A DNA stretch of 64,000 nucleotides from Arthrobacter sp. Leaf137 (GTDB lineage: Bacteria; Actinomycetota; Actinomycetes; Actinomycetales; Micrococcaceae), in NCBI RefSeq assembly GCF_001423525.1, contig NZ_LMOI01000018.1, positions 166,996 through 230,995 of the forward strand, written 5' to 3'. The position numbers and the translations under genes were made by a program. The notes below the pieces were generated by a model. That model was not told the DNA's origin. It did no database searches and worked only from the letters and a program-made list of their open reading frames with translations. Below are positions 45,176 through 53,560 of this stretch, piece after piece; the stretch's first letter is position 1; the number at the start of each line of letters is the position of its first letter.

Positions 45176-45212
45176 CCGGAACCCTCCCGCACGGTGTGCG
45201 AAAGGGTTCCGG
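45176..45212 (-). terminator. terminator of the DHA2 transporter gene (minus strand)
   Basis: CCGGAACCCT (45176-45185) and AGGGTTCCGG (45203-45212) pair perfectly, with an inner CGCAC-GGT-GTGCG. Read on the minus strand the stem is followed by CGTTTCTCTTCT, a T-rich tail. The 319-base gap 44953-45271 otherwise holds the sugar-porter promoter region and the repeat below. Confidence 0.75.
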
Positions 45213-45221
45213 TTAATGCCG

Positions 45222-45271
45222 CCACGAGTGAGCGCGCGTTGGTGTTTTGGACACCACGAGTGAGCGCGCGT
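45222..45271 (-). repeat. second 32-bp-period repeat, 1.6 copies, directly after a stop codon
   Basis: On the minus strand, ACGCGCGCTCACTCGTGG is present at 45271-45254 and again at 45239-45222, with a period of 32. Between them lies GGTGT-CCAAA-ACACC, a small hairpin. The repeat begins immediately after the stop codon of the DHA2 gene and has the same orientation relative to that gene as the 38866 repeat has to its own upstream gene. Confidence 0.85.
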
Positions 45272-46939
45272 CTAGTGGGCGGGGACCTGCAGGGTGTCGT
45301 TGTCCTGCGGGGGAGTGGCGTTGGGGTCCGTCAGCTTCTTCTTCGGCAGCGCGAGGCTGATGAGGAACGCGATTCCGGTCAACACCGCAGCGGTCAGCAT
45401 CACGGCGTCGATCGACCCGGCGAAGCCTTCCGTGATGGGCCGGGTCAGGGTGCTGTTGGCGGTGTGCAGCCAGCTGGTGTCGTTGAGCGAATCGTTGGAC
45501 GCGCCGTTCTTGAAGAAGTCGTACAGCTTGGCGTTGGCCGGGTCTGCCGCCACCGCCGGGTCCTTCAGGACGGCAAGGTACGCGGCATCAGTGGTGGCTG
45601 CCTTCATGCCGTCGGCGATCTTGTCGGCCGCCAGGCTGAACAGCATGGAGATGAAGACGGCGGTTCCCACGGCGCCGCCCATGGAGCGGAAGAAGGCGGC
45701 CGAGGACGTTCCCACACCCATGTCACGCGGCGGGACGGAGGTCTGCATGGCCAAGGTGAGCGGCTGCATGCAGAAGCCCAGGCCCACGCCGAAGAACACG
45801 GCGATCAGTCCGGGAACCCACAGGGCCGTGTCCACGCGAAGCGAAAGCCCCATGACCAGTGCTGCGGCCGTGAGGATTCCCGTGCCCATGATGGGGAAGA
45901 TCCGGAAGGTGCCGGACGCAGAGATGGTCCGCCCGGCGGTGATGGACCCGAACAGGATGCCCACGGTGAAGGTGATCATCATCAGGCCGGCCTCGGTGGG
46001 AGTCAGGCCCTTCACGAGTTGGAGGTACATGGGGAGCATGGCGATGGCGCCGAACATGCTGATGCCGATGATGAAGTTCAGCAGCGAGGACAGCCCGAAG
46101 GTGATGTTGCTGAAAAGCCGCAGCGGGATCAGGGCGTAGTCTCCGGCGCGTTTCTCGGCCAGCAGGAACCAGGCGATGCCCACCACGCCCAGGCCGTAGC
46201 AGAGGAAGGAGTTGGTGGACGCCCAGCCCCAGGACCGGCCCTGCTCGGCCACCAGGAGCAGCGGGACGATGGCCACGGTGATGGCTGCGGCGCCCCAGTA
46301 GTCGATCTTCTGCTTCAGGTGCTTGGCCGGCAGGTGCAGGAACAGGAACACCACCACCAGGGCGGCGAGGCCGATAGGCACGTTGATGAAGAACACCCAG
46401 CGCCAGCCGTCAAAGCCCAGGATGTTGGAGGTTCCGGCGAAGGCACCGCCCACCACGGGGCCCAGCACCGAGGAGATGCCGAACACGGACATGAAGTAGC
46501 CCTGGTACTTGGCCCGGTCCTTGAGCGAGACAATGTCGCCGATGATGGTCAGGGCCAGTGCCAGCAGGCCGCCGGCGCCGAGGCCCTGGACGCCGCGGGC
46601 CAGTGCAAGTTCCGTCATGGAATGGACGGAACCGGCATAGACCGAGCCCGCCAGGAAGATCACGATGGCGCTCAGGTACAGGGGCCGGCGGCCGAAGATA
46701 TCGCTCAGCTTGCCGTACAGCGGGGTGCTGACCGTGGAGGTGATCAGGTACGCGGTGGTGGCCCACGCCTGGAGCGAGAGGCCGTCCAGGTCGTTGGCGA
46801 TGGTGTAGATGGACGTGGACACGATGGTCTGGTCCAGCGAGGCCAGGAACATGCCCAGCATCAGGCCCACCATCACGGTGACGATCTGGCGCTGCGTCAG
46901 GGTATCTCCGGCGCCGGGCGCGGCAGTGGCTTTGGACAT
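45272..46939 (-). CDS. DHA2-family MFS multidrug exporter (EmrB/QacA type)
   Basis: A protein of 555 aa with 14 predicted membrane segments. It has MLGMFLASLDQTIVSTS in segment 1 (the acidic residue D is diagnostic), the GKLSDIFGRRPLY loop, and the motif C region GPVVGGAFAG in segment 5. A soluble loop lies between segments 13 and 14. It exports drugs or metabolites by proton antiport. The ATG at 46939 has GGAG upstream. An inverted repeat lies 38-60 bases before it, but no regulator gene is adjacent. Confidence 0.92.
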   Translation of the reverse strand: MSKATAAPGAGDTLTQRQIVTVMVGLMLGMFLASLDQTIVSTSIYTIANDLDGLSLQAWATTAYLITSTVSTPLYGKLSDIFGRRPLYLSAIVIFLAGSVYAGSVHSMTELALARGVQGLGAGGLLALALTIIGDIVSLKDRAKYQGYFMSVFGISSVLGPVVGGAFAGTSNILGFDGWRWVFFINVPIGLAALVVVFLFLHLPAKHLKQKIDYWGAAAITVAIVPLLLVAEQGRSWGWASTNSFLCYGLGVVGIAWFLLAEKRAGDYALIPLRLFSNITFGLSSLLNFIIGISMFGAIAMLPMYLQLVKGLTPTEAGLMMITFTVGILFGSITAGRTISASGTFRIFPIMGTGILTAAALVMGLSLRVDTALWVPGLIAVFFGVGLGFCMQPLTLAMQTSVPPRDMGVGTSSAAFFRSMGGAVGTAVFISMLFSLAADKIADGMKAATTDAAYLAVLKDPAVAADPANAKLYDFFKNGASNDSLNDTSWLHTANSTLTRPITEGFAGSIDAVMLTAAVLTGIAFLISLALPKKKLTDPNATPPQDNDTLQVPAH

Positions 46940-46976
46940 AGGGGCTCCAAGGGGAAGAAAAGGGAAGTAAGCAATT

Positions 46977-46999
46977 GATAGTTGCTTTCAGTAACTATC
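46977..46999. promoter_or_regulatory. inverted repeat upstream of the DHA2 exporter
   Basis: GATAGTT (46977-46983) and AACTATC (46993-46999) are perfect 7-bp arms around 9 bases. The next base pair inward is mismatched. It has the form of a MarR- or TetR-type site and lies where the promoter of the exporter should be. Confidence 0.6.
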
Positions 47000-47049
47000 T
47001 TACCTGCACTTCCATTCCCCGGCACGGGAAACTTTTTGAGGCTGCCGGG

Positions 47050-47535
47050 TCACGGCTCCACGAGGATGCCGTCCGGATCGCACCAGATCATGGCACCCGT
47101 GCGGATGGTGACGCCATCGATCACCACGTCAACGTCCACTTCGCCTGCTCCGGCCTTGGCGCTCTTCCGGGGGTTGCTGCCCAGCGCCTTGACGCCCAGG
47201 TCGAGCTTCGCGATGGCCTCGCGGTCCCGGATTGCCCCATTGATCACGACGCCGGCCCAGCCGTTCGCCACGGCGCTTTCGGCGATCATGTCCCCCATCA
47301 GGGCGGTCCCCAGCGAGCCGCCGCCGTCCACCACCAGCACGTTGCCGTTGCCCGGGGTTGCCAGCGTGGACTTCACCAGGGCGTTGTCCTGGAAGCAGCG
47401 GATGGTCCGGGCCCGCCCGGAGAAATGCGTGCGGCCGCCGAGGGACTGGAACTGCAGCGCCACGGACGCCAGCTCATCGCCGCGCTCGTCGTAGAGGTCC
47501 GCCGTGTTGATGGCAGGGGTGGAAGCAGCGTTCAT
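47050..47535 (-). CDS. rraA: RraA-family protein
   Basis: A protein of 161 aa, the same length as Escherichia coli RraA. Family marks are NGNVLVVDGGGSLGTALMGDMIAESAVANGWAG (shown here as separate short motifs VVDGGGS and GDMIAE), GAIRDREAI, and a C-terminal DPDGILVEP. RraA proteins were described as RNase E regulators, while many relatives are 4-hydroxy-4-methyl-2-oxoglutarate aldolase or oxaloacetate decarboxylase; the two roles cannot be separated here. The ATG at 47535 follows AAGGAG. It is divergent from the broken MFS gene. Confidence 0.85.
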   Translation of the reverse strand: MNAASTPAINTADLYDERGDELASVALQFQSLGGRTHFSGRARTIRCFQDNALVKSTLATPGNGNVLVVDGGGSLGTALMGDMIAESAVANGWAGVVINGAIRDREAIAKLDLGVKALGSNPRKSAKAGAGEVDVDVVIDGVTIRTGAMIWCDPDGILVEP

Positions 47536-47661
47536 GTGGTTCTCCTTCGAGCCTCGGGGTGCCGCGCGCTCGTTACTGCCCCGGCGTGCGGCACAGACGC
47601 CGGGCAAGGCCCACGATAGTCTGAATTCCAGCATCAGCACCTGCCCCGGGGGGAACCAGCC

Positions 47662-48939
47662 ATGAGCATGTCCAACACGCCGGTCCCGCCGGACGTTCCG
47701 CGGACCACGACGGCGGCGCTCGCCGAGCCAACGCAGAAGGTCACCGCGCGCTGGGTCACCGGGCTGGTGCTGGTCAATGTTGGCATCAACGCCGCATTCT
47801 TCGGGCCCATCAATGTCTTCATCGGCCAGCAGGCCATCAGTATTGATTCGCCCAGCAAGGAAGCCATCCTGTCCCTGGTCACGGCATGCGGCGCCGCAGT
47901 CTCCCTCGTGGCCAACCCGCTGTTCGGCGCCCTGTCTGACCGCACCACGTCGCGCTTTGGCCGCCGAGCCCCGTGGGTCCTTCTGGGAGCGGTGCTGGCC
48001 ACGGCGGCCCTGCTGGCCATGTCCGTCTCGGCGTCGGTGGCGCTGATGGTGCTGTTCTGGTGCCTGGTGCAACTGGGTGCCAACGCGGCCTACGCAGCCA
48101 TTTTCGCTGCCGTCCCGGACCGGGTCCCGGTGCCGCAGCGCGGCGGCGTGGGTGGGCTGGCGGCCATGGGCCAGACATTAGGCGTCCTTACCGGGGCCGT
48201 CTTCGGCGCTGTGGTTACCGGAAACTTCATGGTGGGCTACTGGCTGTGCGCCGGGGCCTTGCTGGTTTCCGTGCTGCCCTAGCTGTTCCACCGCAACGAC
48301 CCCGCCCTGCCCAAATCGGAACTGGGCACTTTCAATCTGCGGGCCTTTGCCAAGGGTTTCTACATCAGTCCTGTCCGGTATCCGGACTTCGGCTGGGCCT
48401 GGCTGACCCGGCTGCTGGTTAACGTGGGCAATCAGCTCACCATCGTGTACCTGCTCTTCTTCCTCCGGGACATCATCAAACACGGCGACCCTGCCTTCGG
48501 AGTTCTGATGCTCACCGGAATCTATGCGGTGATGGTGATGATCACCGCGGTGATCGCCGGGCCGTGGAGTGACAGGGTTGGCAAACGGAAGCCGTTTGTC
48601 ATCGGCTCCTCGGCCACGATCGCCATGGCGGCCTTGATCATGGCCTTCTTTCCGGTCTGGCCGGGTGCCCTTGCCGGCGCCGCCGTGCTGGGCATCGGCT
48701 TTGGAGCCTACCTTGCAGTGGACTTTGCCCTGCTGACCCAGGTGCTTCCGAAGGCCGCGGACCGCGGCAAGGACCTGGGCGTCATCAATATCGCCAGCTC
48801 CCTGCCGCAGGTGATTGCACCCCTGCTTGCGTTCCTGGCCCTGAAGTTCTTCGGCGGGTACGGCACCCTCTTCACCACGGCGGCCGTCATCGGGCTGCTG
48901 GGCGCCGTTTTCGTCGTCAAGATCAAGGGCGTGGACTGA
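47662..48939 (+). pseudogene. MFS transporter interrupted by one in-frame TAG
   Basis: The frame opens with ATG 47662 and runs through VTGLVLVNVGINAAFFGP and GALSDRTTSRFGRRAPW. It meets TAG at 48280-48282 and then continues in the same frame to the stop at 48939, with coherent transporter sequence on both sides (SVLP, stop, LFHRNDPALP; later GPWSDRVGKRKPFVIG). Without the stop it would be 425 codons with 12 membrane segments. A TGG to TAG change (Trp) is the simplest cause. Each half alone has about six segments, so function is probably lost unless the stop is read through or is a sequencing error. Confidence 0.85.
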
Positions 48940-49077
48940 CCCTTCCGGCGGCCATTGGTAAGGACACTGACGGGTTGCATCGCTGGCTGGTGCCGTATAG
49001 TTGAGCCGGCTGCGGGGCTGTATGGATGGGGGAGCCCGGGCAGCAGCAACCCCAGAACACAACCCCGGAAAATGCTG

Positions 49078-49686
49078 ATGACCGAGACTGTTTCAGACCA
49101 TCCGCCCATGGCCCCCCGGCCCACTGCACCACGCCAGCGCCTTCGCTACGCACGCATGCTCGAAGCCGCTGCTTCCTTTGCCCGGAAGGGCCTGGACTCC
49201 GTGGACCTGTCCGACATCGCCGCGAAAGCAGACGTTCCGTTGGGGACGGTGTACCGCTACTTTCCGTCTTCCACACACCTGGTGCTGGCCCTGTACCGCC
49301 ACCAGCTGGAAGAGTTGGAGGCCGCTGCACGGCGCGAGTCTGACCGGTTCCGCGGCCGCACCCTGCCCGGCGTCGTGATGGAAATCTTCCACATGCGGGT
49401 CATGCAGCCTGCCGTGGAACAGTGCCTGAGCCGCGGTGTGTACCTTCCCGACCGGGACACCACGGCCCTCCTGCGCGACATCGACGCCCTGGGCCAGAAG
49501 GCAGTGGAGGCCGCCGCCGGCGATGCCATGGCCGCCAGGGTCCTGCTGCTGTCCATCACTGGTCTGGTCCAGTCCGTCCGGAACCGCCGGCTGTCCCTCT
49601 TCGAGGCCGAAGAAGACCTCAAAAAGGCCTGCACCCGGCTCTCCCCGGCCGCGGATGCCCGGTTCACACTCCACCAGACGGCGTAA
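49078..49686 (+). CDS. TetR family transcriptional regulator
   Basis: About 202 aa. The HTH is YARMLEAAASFA, then VDLSDIAAKADVPLGTVYRYFPSSTHLVLAL, reminiscent of the KstR-like branch. The ligand domain contains FHMRVMQPAVEQCLSRGVY and ends in a region with NRRLSLFEAEEDLKKA. I chose ATG 49078; the ATG at 49072 is immediately preceded by GGAA with no spacing. It follows the interrupted MFS gene by 138 bases on the same strand and may once have regulated it. Targets are unknown. Confidence 0.82.
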   Translation: MTETVSDHPPMAPRPTAPRQRLRYARMLEAAASFARKGLDSVDLSDIAAKADVPLGTVYRYFPSSTHLVLALYRHQLEELEAAARRESDRFRGRTLPGVVMEIFHMRVMQPAVEQCLSRGVYLPDRDTTALLRDIDALGQKAVEAAAGDAMAARVLLLSITGLVQSVRNRRLSLFEAEEDLKKACTRLSPAADARFTLHQTA

Positions 49687-49972
49687 CCGGTCTAGACCAA
49701 TTCGGCATTAAATACGCCTTTATGGCGTGGCGTGAGTCACAAAAAGCGCGGAATAAACGATTTGGCAGCTGCTTTTGCTGTCAAGACCGCCGCTGCGGGC
49801 TCCGGCGCTTGCCTACCATTGATCCAGCGGAGCAGCAGGGAGCGAACATCCCCGGGGGCTCCTACGGACCCGCCACCCCTGGGTTTCCTGTCGCACCATT
49901 TTCCCTGCCGGAGCCCGCACGGGTCCGGCCCCATGTGCCGTGCGTGCACGGCGAGCACCAGGAGACAACGAC
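49687..49972 (+). other. 286-base region upstream of the malic enzyme gene
   Basis: No gene seen. It begins with the 10-bp palindrome GGTCTAGACC (49689-49698), then an AT-richer stretch (about 49700-49765) suited to hold the malic enzyme promoter, then a GC-rich leader. No clear structured RNA was recognised. Confidence 0.35.
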
Positions 49973-51172
49973 GTGTCCATTGACGCAGCTACAGCCACTG
50001 ACAATTCCGCAGCCACAGCCTTGACCGAAGCCGAGATCTTCGACGCCCACCAGGGCGGAAAGCTCTCCATCGCCAGCACCGTCCCGCTGTCCAACAAGCG
50101 CGACCTGTCCATCGCCTACACCCCCGGTGTGGCCGAGGTCAGCCGCGCCATCCACAAGCAGCCGGAGCTCGCCCGCACCCTGACCTGGGCCGAGCGCCTG
50201 GTGGTCGTAGTCAGCGACGGCACCGCAGTCCTGGGCCTGGGCAACATTGGTGCCAGCGCCTCCCTGCCCGTGATGGAGGGCAAGTCCGCACTCTTCAAGA
50301 GCTTCGGCGACCTTGATTCCATCCCCTTGGTCCTGAACACCAGCGACGTCGACGAAATCGTGGAGACCCTTGTCCGCCTGCGTCCCAGCTTCGGCGCCGT
50401 CAACCTCGAGGACATTGCCGCTCCGCGCTGCTTCGAGCTCGAGGAAAAGCTGATCGAGGCCCTGGACTGCCCGGTCATGCATGACGACCAGCACGGCACC
50501 GCAGTGGTGGCACTGGCCGCCCTGACCAACGCCGCCAAGGTGACCGGCCGCAGCCTGGGCAGCCTGAAGGTTGTGGTTTCCGGTGCCGGTGCCGCGGGCA
50601 TCGCCGTCGCCGAAATCCTCCTGGCCGCCGGCATCCCGGATGTCGTCCTGCTGGATTCCCGCGGCGTCATCAACAGCACCCGCGCCGACCTCGCCGCGGA
50701 CACGTCCAGCAAGAAGGCTGACATCGCCGGCCGCAGCAACCCCCGCGGGGTGGAAGGCGGCCCGGCCGAGGCGCTTACCGGAGCGGACGTCTTCATCGGC
50801 GTTTCCTCCTCCAAGCTGGACGAGGCACACCTTGCCCTGATGAACCAGGACGCCATCGTGTTCGCCCTTTCCAACCCGGACCCCGAGGTCCTGCCGGAGG
50901 TCGCCGCGAAGTACGCCGCCGTGGTGGCCACCGGCCGCAGCGACTTCCCCAACCAGATCAACAACGTCCTGGCGTTCCCCGGCATCTTCCGGGGCGCCCT
51001 GGACGCCGGCGCCCGCCGGATCACCCCGGCCATGAAGCTGGCGGCGGCCAACGCCATTGCCGGGCTTGCCGCCGAGGACCTGGCCGCCGACTACATCGTG
51101 CCCAGCCCGCTCGACCCCCGGGTTGCACCGGCGGTGACAGCGGCCGTCGCCGCGGCGGTGGAAGCGGAGTAG
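49973..51172 (+). CDS. NAD(P)-dependent malic enzyme
   Basis: A protein of 399 aa, the short bacterial form. The catalytic Tyr49 is in SIAYTPGVAEV and the catalytic Lys in MEGKSALFKSFG. The metal ligands lie in the NLEDIAAP and DDQHGTA segments. The Rossmann motif is VVSGAGAAGIAVAE. It converts malate to pyruvate and CO2. The GTG at 49973 has AGGAG 9 bases upstream; the in-frame start at 49940 has none. It is monocistronic, closed by a 20-bp stem terminator. NAD versus NADP use cannot be read safely from the sequence. Confidence 0.93.
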   Translation: MSIDAATATDNSAATALTEAEIFDAHQGGKLSIASTVPLSNKRDLSIAYTPGVAEVSRAIHKQPELARTLTWAERLVVVVSDGTAVLGLGNIGASASLPVMEGKSALFKSFGDLDSIPLVLNTSDVDEIVETLVRLRPSFGAVNLEDIAAPRCFELEEKLIEALDCPVMHDDQHGTAVVALAALTNAAKVTGRSLGSLKVVVSGAGAAGIAVAEILLAAGIPDVVLLDSRGVINSTRADLAADTSSKKADIAGRSNPRGVEGGPAEALTGADVFIGVSSSKLDEAHLALMNQDAIVFALSNPDPEVLPEVAAKYAAVVATGRSDFPNQINNVLAFPGIFRGALDAGARRITPAMKLAAANAIAGLAAEDLAADYIVPSPLDPRVAPAVTAAVAAAVEAE

Positions 51173-51188
51173 TCCAACCCCCGTTACT

Positions 51189-51240
51189 CCCGACGGCGGT
51201 GCCTCCTTCCCCGAAAGGAGGCACCGCCGTCGGGCGTTAG
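51189..51240 (+). terminator. 20-bp stem terminator after malic enzyme
   Basis: CCCGACGGCGGTGCCTCCTT (51189-51208) pairs perfectly with the stretch 51215-51234 around the loop CCCCGA. The tail is CGTTAG, so termination relies on the stem. The stem base and tail resemble the hairpin at 63702-63753. Confidence 0.85.
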
Positions 51241-51282
51241 CGCGGTCCGGTCCGGCAGGCGCGCCACCCTAGACTGGGTGCC

Positions 51283-51786
51283 ATGACTTCCGAGACCGTG
51301 GTGACCATCCTGTGCGGCCTTGCGATCCTGGTGGGTGTGGCGGGGACCATCATCCCCGTCCTGCCCGGCAGCATCCTGATCGGGGCCAGCCTGCTGGCGT
51401 GGGCCATCTGGGGCGGCGCCGGTCCCGCCGGCTGGGTGGTGTTCGCCGTCGGCATCATCTTCGTGGCCGCCGGGATGGCCGCCGGCGCCGTCCTCACCGG
51501 GCGGAAGCTCAAGGAGCATGCCATCCCCAGCCGCAGCATCGTGGTGGGACTGGTGGCCGGTGTGGCCGGCATGTTCATCATCCCGGTGGTGGGACTGTTC
51601 GTCGGGTTCGCCGCAGGCCTGCTCCTCAGTGAAGTCCTGCGCACACGCAACCTGCCCACCGCGGCCCGTTCCAGCTGGGCCGCCCTCAAAGCCACCGGCA
51701 TCGGGATGCTCGCCGAATTCGGGCTGGCGTGCCTGGCCGCAAGCGCCTGGGTCATCGGGGTGTGGATTGCCGCGGTGAACGGGTAG
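51283..51786 (+). CDS. DUF456 family membrane protein
   Basis: A protein of 167 aa with about five hydrophobic segments. The opening VVTILCGLAILVGVAGTIIPVLPG and the central GLVAGVAGMFIIPVVGLFVG follow the DUF456 glycine-rich pattern. The function of the family is not known. TAGACT (51270-51275) lies 7 bases before the ATG and there is no SD, so the message is probably leaderless. The SnoaL-like gene follows 40 bases downstream on the same strand. Confidence 0.82.
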   Translation: MTSETVVTILCGLAILVGVAGTIIPVLPGSILIGASLLAWAIWGGAGPAGWVVFAVGIIFVAAGMAAGAVLTGRKLKEHAIPSRSIVVGLVAGVAGMFIIPVVGLFVGFAAGLLLSEVLRTRNLPTAARSSWAALKATGIGMLAEFGLACLAASAWVIGVWIAAVNG

Positions 51787-51826
51787 TTCCCTTGCGCCGG
51801 GTCAGGCAGGCGCGTACAACGGGGGG

Positions 51827-52201
51827 ATGACCGAGCCCGCGGAAGCAGCCCTGCACATCGCCACGTGGATGGACAACTACCAGGCCGCATGGTCCAGCAG
51901 CGATCCGGAGCACATCCGCGCACTTTTCACGGAGAATGCGCGGTATGAAACCCGGCCGCACGACCCCGACGCCTGGACCGGCCGGGACGGGATCGTGGAC
52001 GGTTGGCTGGCTGCCCGGGACGAACCCCAGGACTGGACCTTCAGCTGGGACCTGCTGGGAACCGACGGCCCCACGGCCTTCGTTCAAGGCGTGACCGTCT
52101 ATGCCGGGGACCAGCCCAGCTATGACAATCTCTGGGTGGTGCGCTTTGACGGGTCAGGCCGCGCCGCCTCGTTCACCGAGTGGTTCATGGCGAGGCCCTG
52201 A
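51827..52201 (+). CDS. SnoaL/NTF2-like small protein
   Basis: A protein of 124 aa with the cone-shaped NTF2-like pattern. It has an N-terminal helix with WMDNYQAAWSSSDPEHIRALFTENARYE, then GRDGIVDGWLA, and beta strands ending in RAASFTEWFMARP. Members are small-molecule isomerases, cyclases or ligand-binding proteins; no substrate is evident. GGGGGG precedes the ATG directly and TACAAC lies 6 bases before it, so either leaderless or SD-driven translation is possible. Confidence 0.8.
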   Translation: MTEPAEAALHIATWMDNYQAAWSSSDPEHIRALFTENARYETRPHDPDAWTGRDGIVDGWLAARDEPQDWTFSWDLLGTDGPTAFVQGVTVYAGDQPSYDNLWVVRFDGSGRAASFTEWFMARP

Positions 52202-52219
52202 GCCTGGTCAGAAAGGGTC

Positions 52220-52438
52220 CTAGAGCCCCAGTCCGCCGAGTTTGTCTCCGATATGGTTGCCGATGCCGCCGGGCAGCTTTCCCAGTAACTCTGCGGGGTT
52301 GATGCCTAGGTTGGACAGGAGGCCTGCGTGCTGCTCGGTGTCTACCTGGTCCGGCAGCTCAGATTCAGCTTGGGATGCTTTGTCGTTGTTCCCTTGGGAC
52401 CTCAGGAATTCAAGGATCTGGTTCTTGTCGATCTGCAT
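52220..52438 (-). CDS. small hypothetical protein, 72 aa
   Basis: MQIDKNQILEFLRSQGNNDK opens a short helical region. A Gly/Leu-rich C terminus (LLGKLPGGIGNHIGDKLGG) follows. There are no Cys and no membrane segment. AAGGAG lies about 7 bases before the ATG, which supports expression. It converges with the SnoaL-like gene, 18 bases apart. I do not recognise the family. Confidence 0.7.
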   Translation of the reverse strand: MQIDKNQILEFLRSQGNNDKASQAESELPDQVDTEQHAGLLSNLGINPAELLGKLPGGIGNHIGDKLGGLGL

Positions 52439-52585
52439 GCTGTTCTCCTTGGCCTGGATTTTTTACTAAGGGCACTTACTACCATCCCCTATCCGGGTGG
52501 CCCGAGCAATGGGCTGGGTGAAGGTGCCTTGCTGATGATCCGGACAGTCCGCATGCCGCGGCCCGGCGTTCGTTAGCATGGAAAG

Positions 52586-53560
52586 ATGACTGCCGGGGAC
52601 AGCGCACCGATCTACTGGGACAGCCGTGACCTGACGCCGTTCGGCCAGGCGCACCTGCGCACGCCTGTCCACGACCTTGCCGGGGGAGTGGGCGGCCTGC
52701 TGACCGGAGTGCTGGGCGCACGCAATCCGTCACTGCTCGCGATCAACGGCGAGGTGCCGCGGCTCCGGCGGATGCCCCGGCCGGCCAAAGACGTGCACGA
52801 CGCGGTCTTCTCGAGCCGTGAACCCGAGCGGCTGATTGCCCTGGCCCGCACCTACCCGGGCTGGGCTGGCCTGTGCTACCTGATGTCCGGGCTGCTGGTG
52901 TACCAGCACGGCGGGTACCTCCGCGCCTCGGAGCTGCTGCAGCGCGGGCTCACCACCCGCAACGACGACGACGCGAACCGCTACTCAGCAACCTACCTGC
53001 GGCGCATCGTCACCCGGATCGAACTGGCCGAACGGGTGGAGGTTCCCGTCCTGTTCAGCGAGGAATCTGTGTTCCTGGCGCTGGCCCACGCGCTGCGCGA
53101 AACAGGCCGGACCGAGGCGGCGCTGGACGCCCTCACCGGGCTGCCGCCGTCGCTCCCCATGGCCCTTGCCCGGTGCTCGCTGGCACTCAGCCTGGGCCGG
53201 AGCCGCACAGTGATCGACTGGACCGAGGGGCTCCTGAACGCCGATGACCTGTCCGCCGCGCTGCTGCTGGTCCGTGCCCGCGCCCTGCGCCGGGAAGGCC
53301 GGCTCGACGCCGCGCAGCAGGCCATCACCGAAGTGCTGCGGCGCCGCAAGACGCACCTTGCGCTCCGGAACGATGCCCTGACGGACAAGGCGCTGCTCCT
53401 GCTGGACTCCAGCCGGCGATCGCTCAATCCGCGCGACTGGGGCAGGCGGCACGAGGATCCGGTGCCGCAGCGGGAGATCGCCGCGCCGGTCCCCATCCGC
53501 AAGGACGAGGAGATGCGCCGCATCTGGGAACAGGACTGGAAGAACCTCAGCGAGGACTAG
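52586..53560 (+). CDS. hypothetical protein with TPR-like helical repeats
   Basis: A protein of 324 aa. The first 60 residues carry a conserved-looking segment (IYWDSRDLTPFGQAHLRTPV). From about 75 onward the sequence is a series of helix pairs of 30-35 residues with A/L/G spacing (LARTYPGWAGLCYLMSG; YLRASELLQRGLTTR; LRREGRLDAAQQAITEVLRRR), the signature of TPR-type scaffolds. No catalytic motif is seen. A TAGCAT (52574-52579) ends 6 bases before the ATG. Its TAG stop shares CTAG with the convergent LysE gene. Confidence 0.72.
   Translation: MTAGDSAPIYWDSRDLTPFGQAHLRTPVHDLAGGVGGLLTGVLGARNPSLLAINGEVPRLRRMPRPAKDVHDAVFSSREPERLIALARTYPGWAGLCYLMSGLLVYQHGGYLRASELLQRGLTTRNDDDANRYSATYLRRIVTRIELAERVEVPVLFSEESVFLALAHALRETGRTEAALDALTGLPPSLPMALARCSLALSLGRSRTVIDWTEGLLNADDLSAALLLVRARALRREGRLDAAQQAITEVLRRRKTHLALRNDALTDKALLLLDSSRRSLNPRDWGRRHEDPVPQREIAAPVPIRKDEEMRRIWEQDWKNLSED

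Noticed and set aside
42673..45216. Plus-strand open frame of 847 codons opposite the sugar porter and ABC genes
   Set aside because: It is a frame shadow of high-GC coding sequence on the other strand. Its translation is His/Gly/Arg-rich low complexity, with no domain and no RBS.
45119..46978. Plus-strand open frame of 619 codons opposite the DHA2 exporter
   Set aside because: The minus-strand frame is a full, recognisable 14-segment transporter. The plus frame has typical antisense composition.
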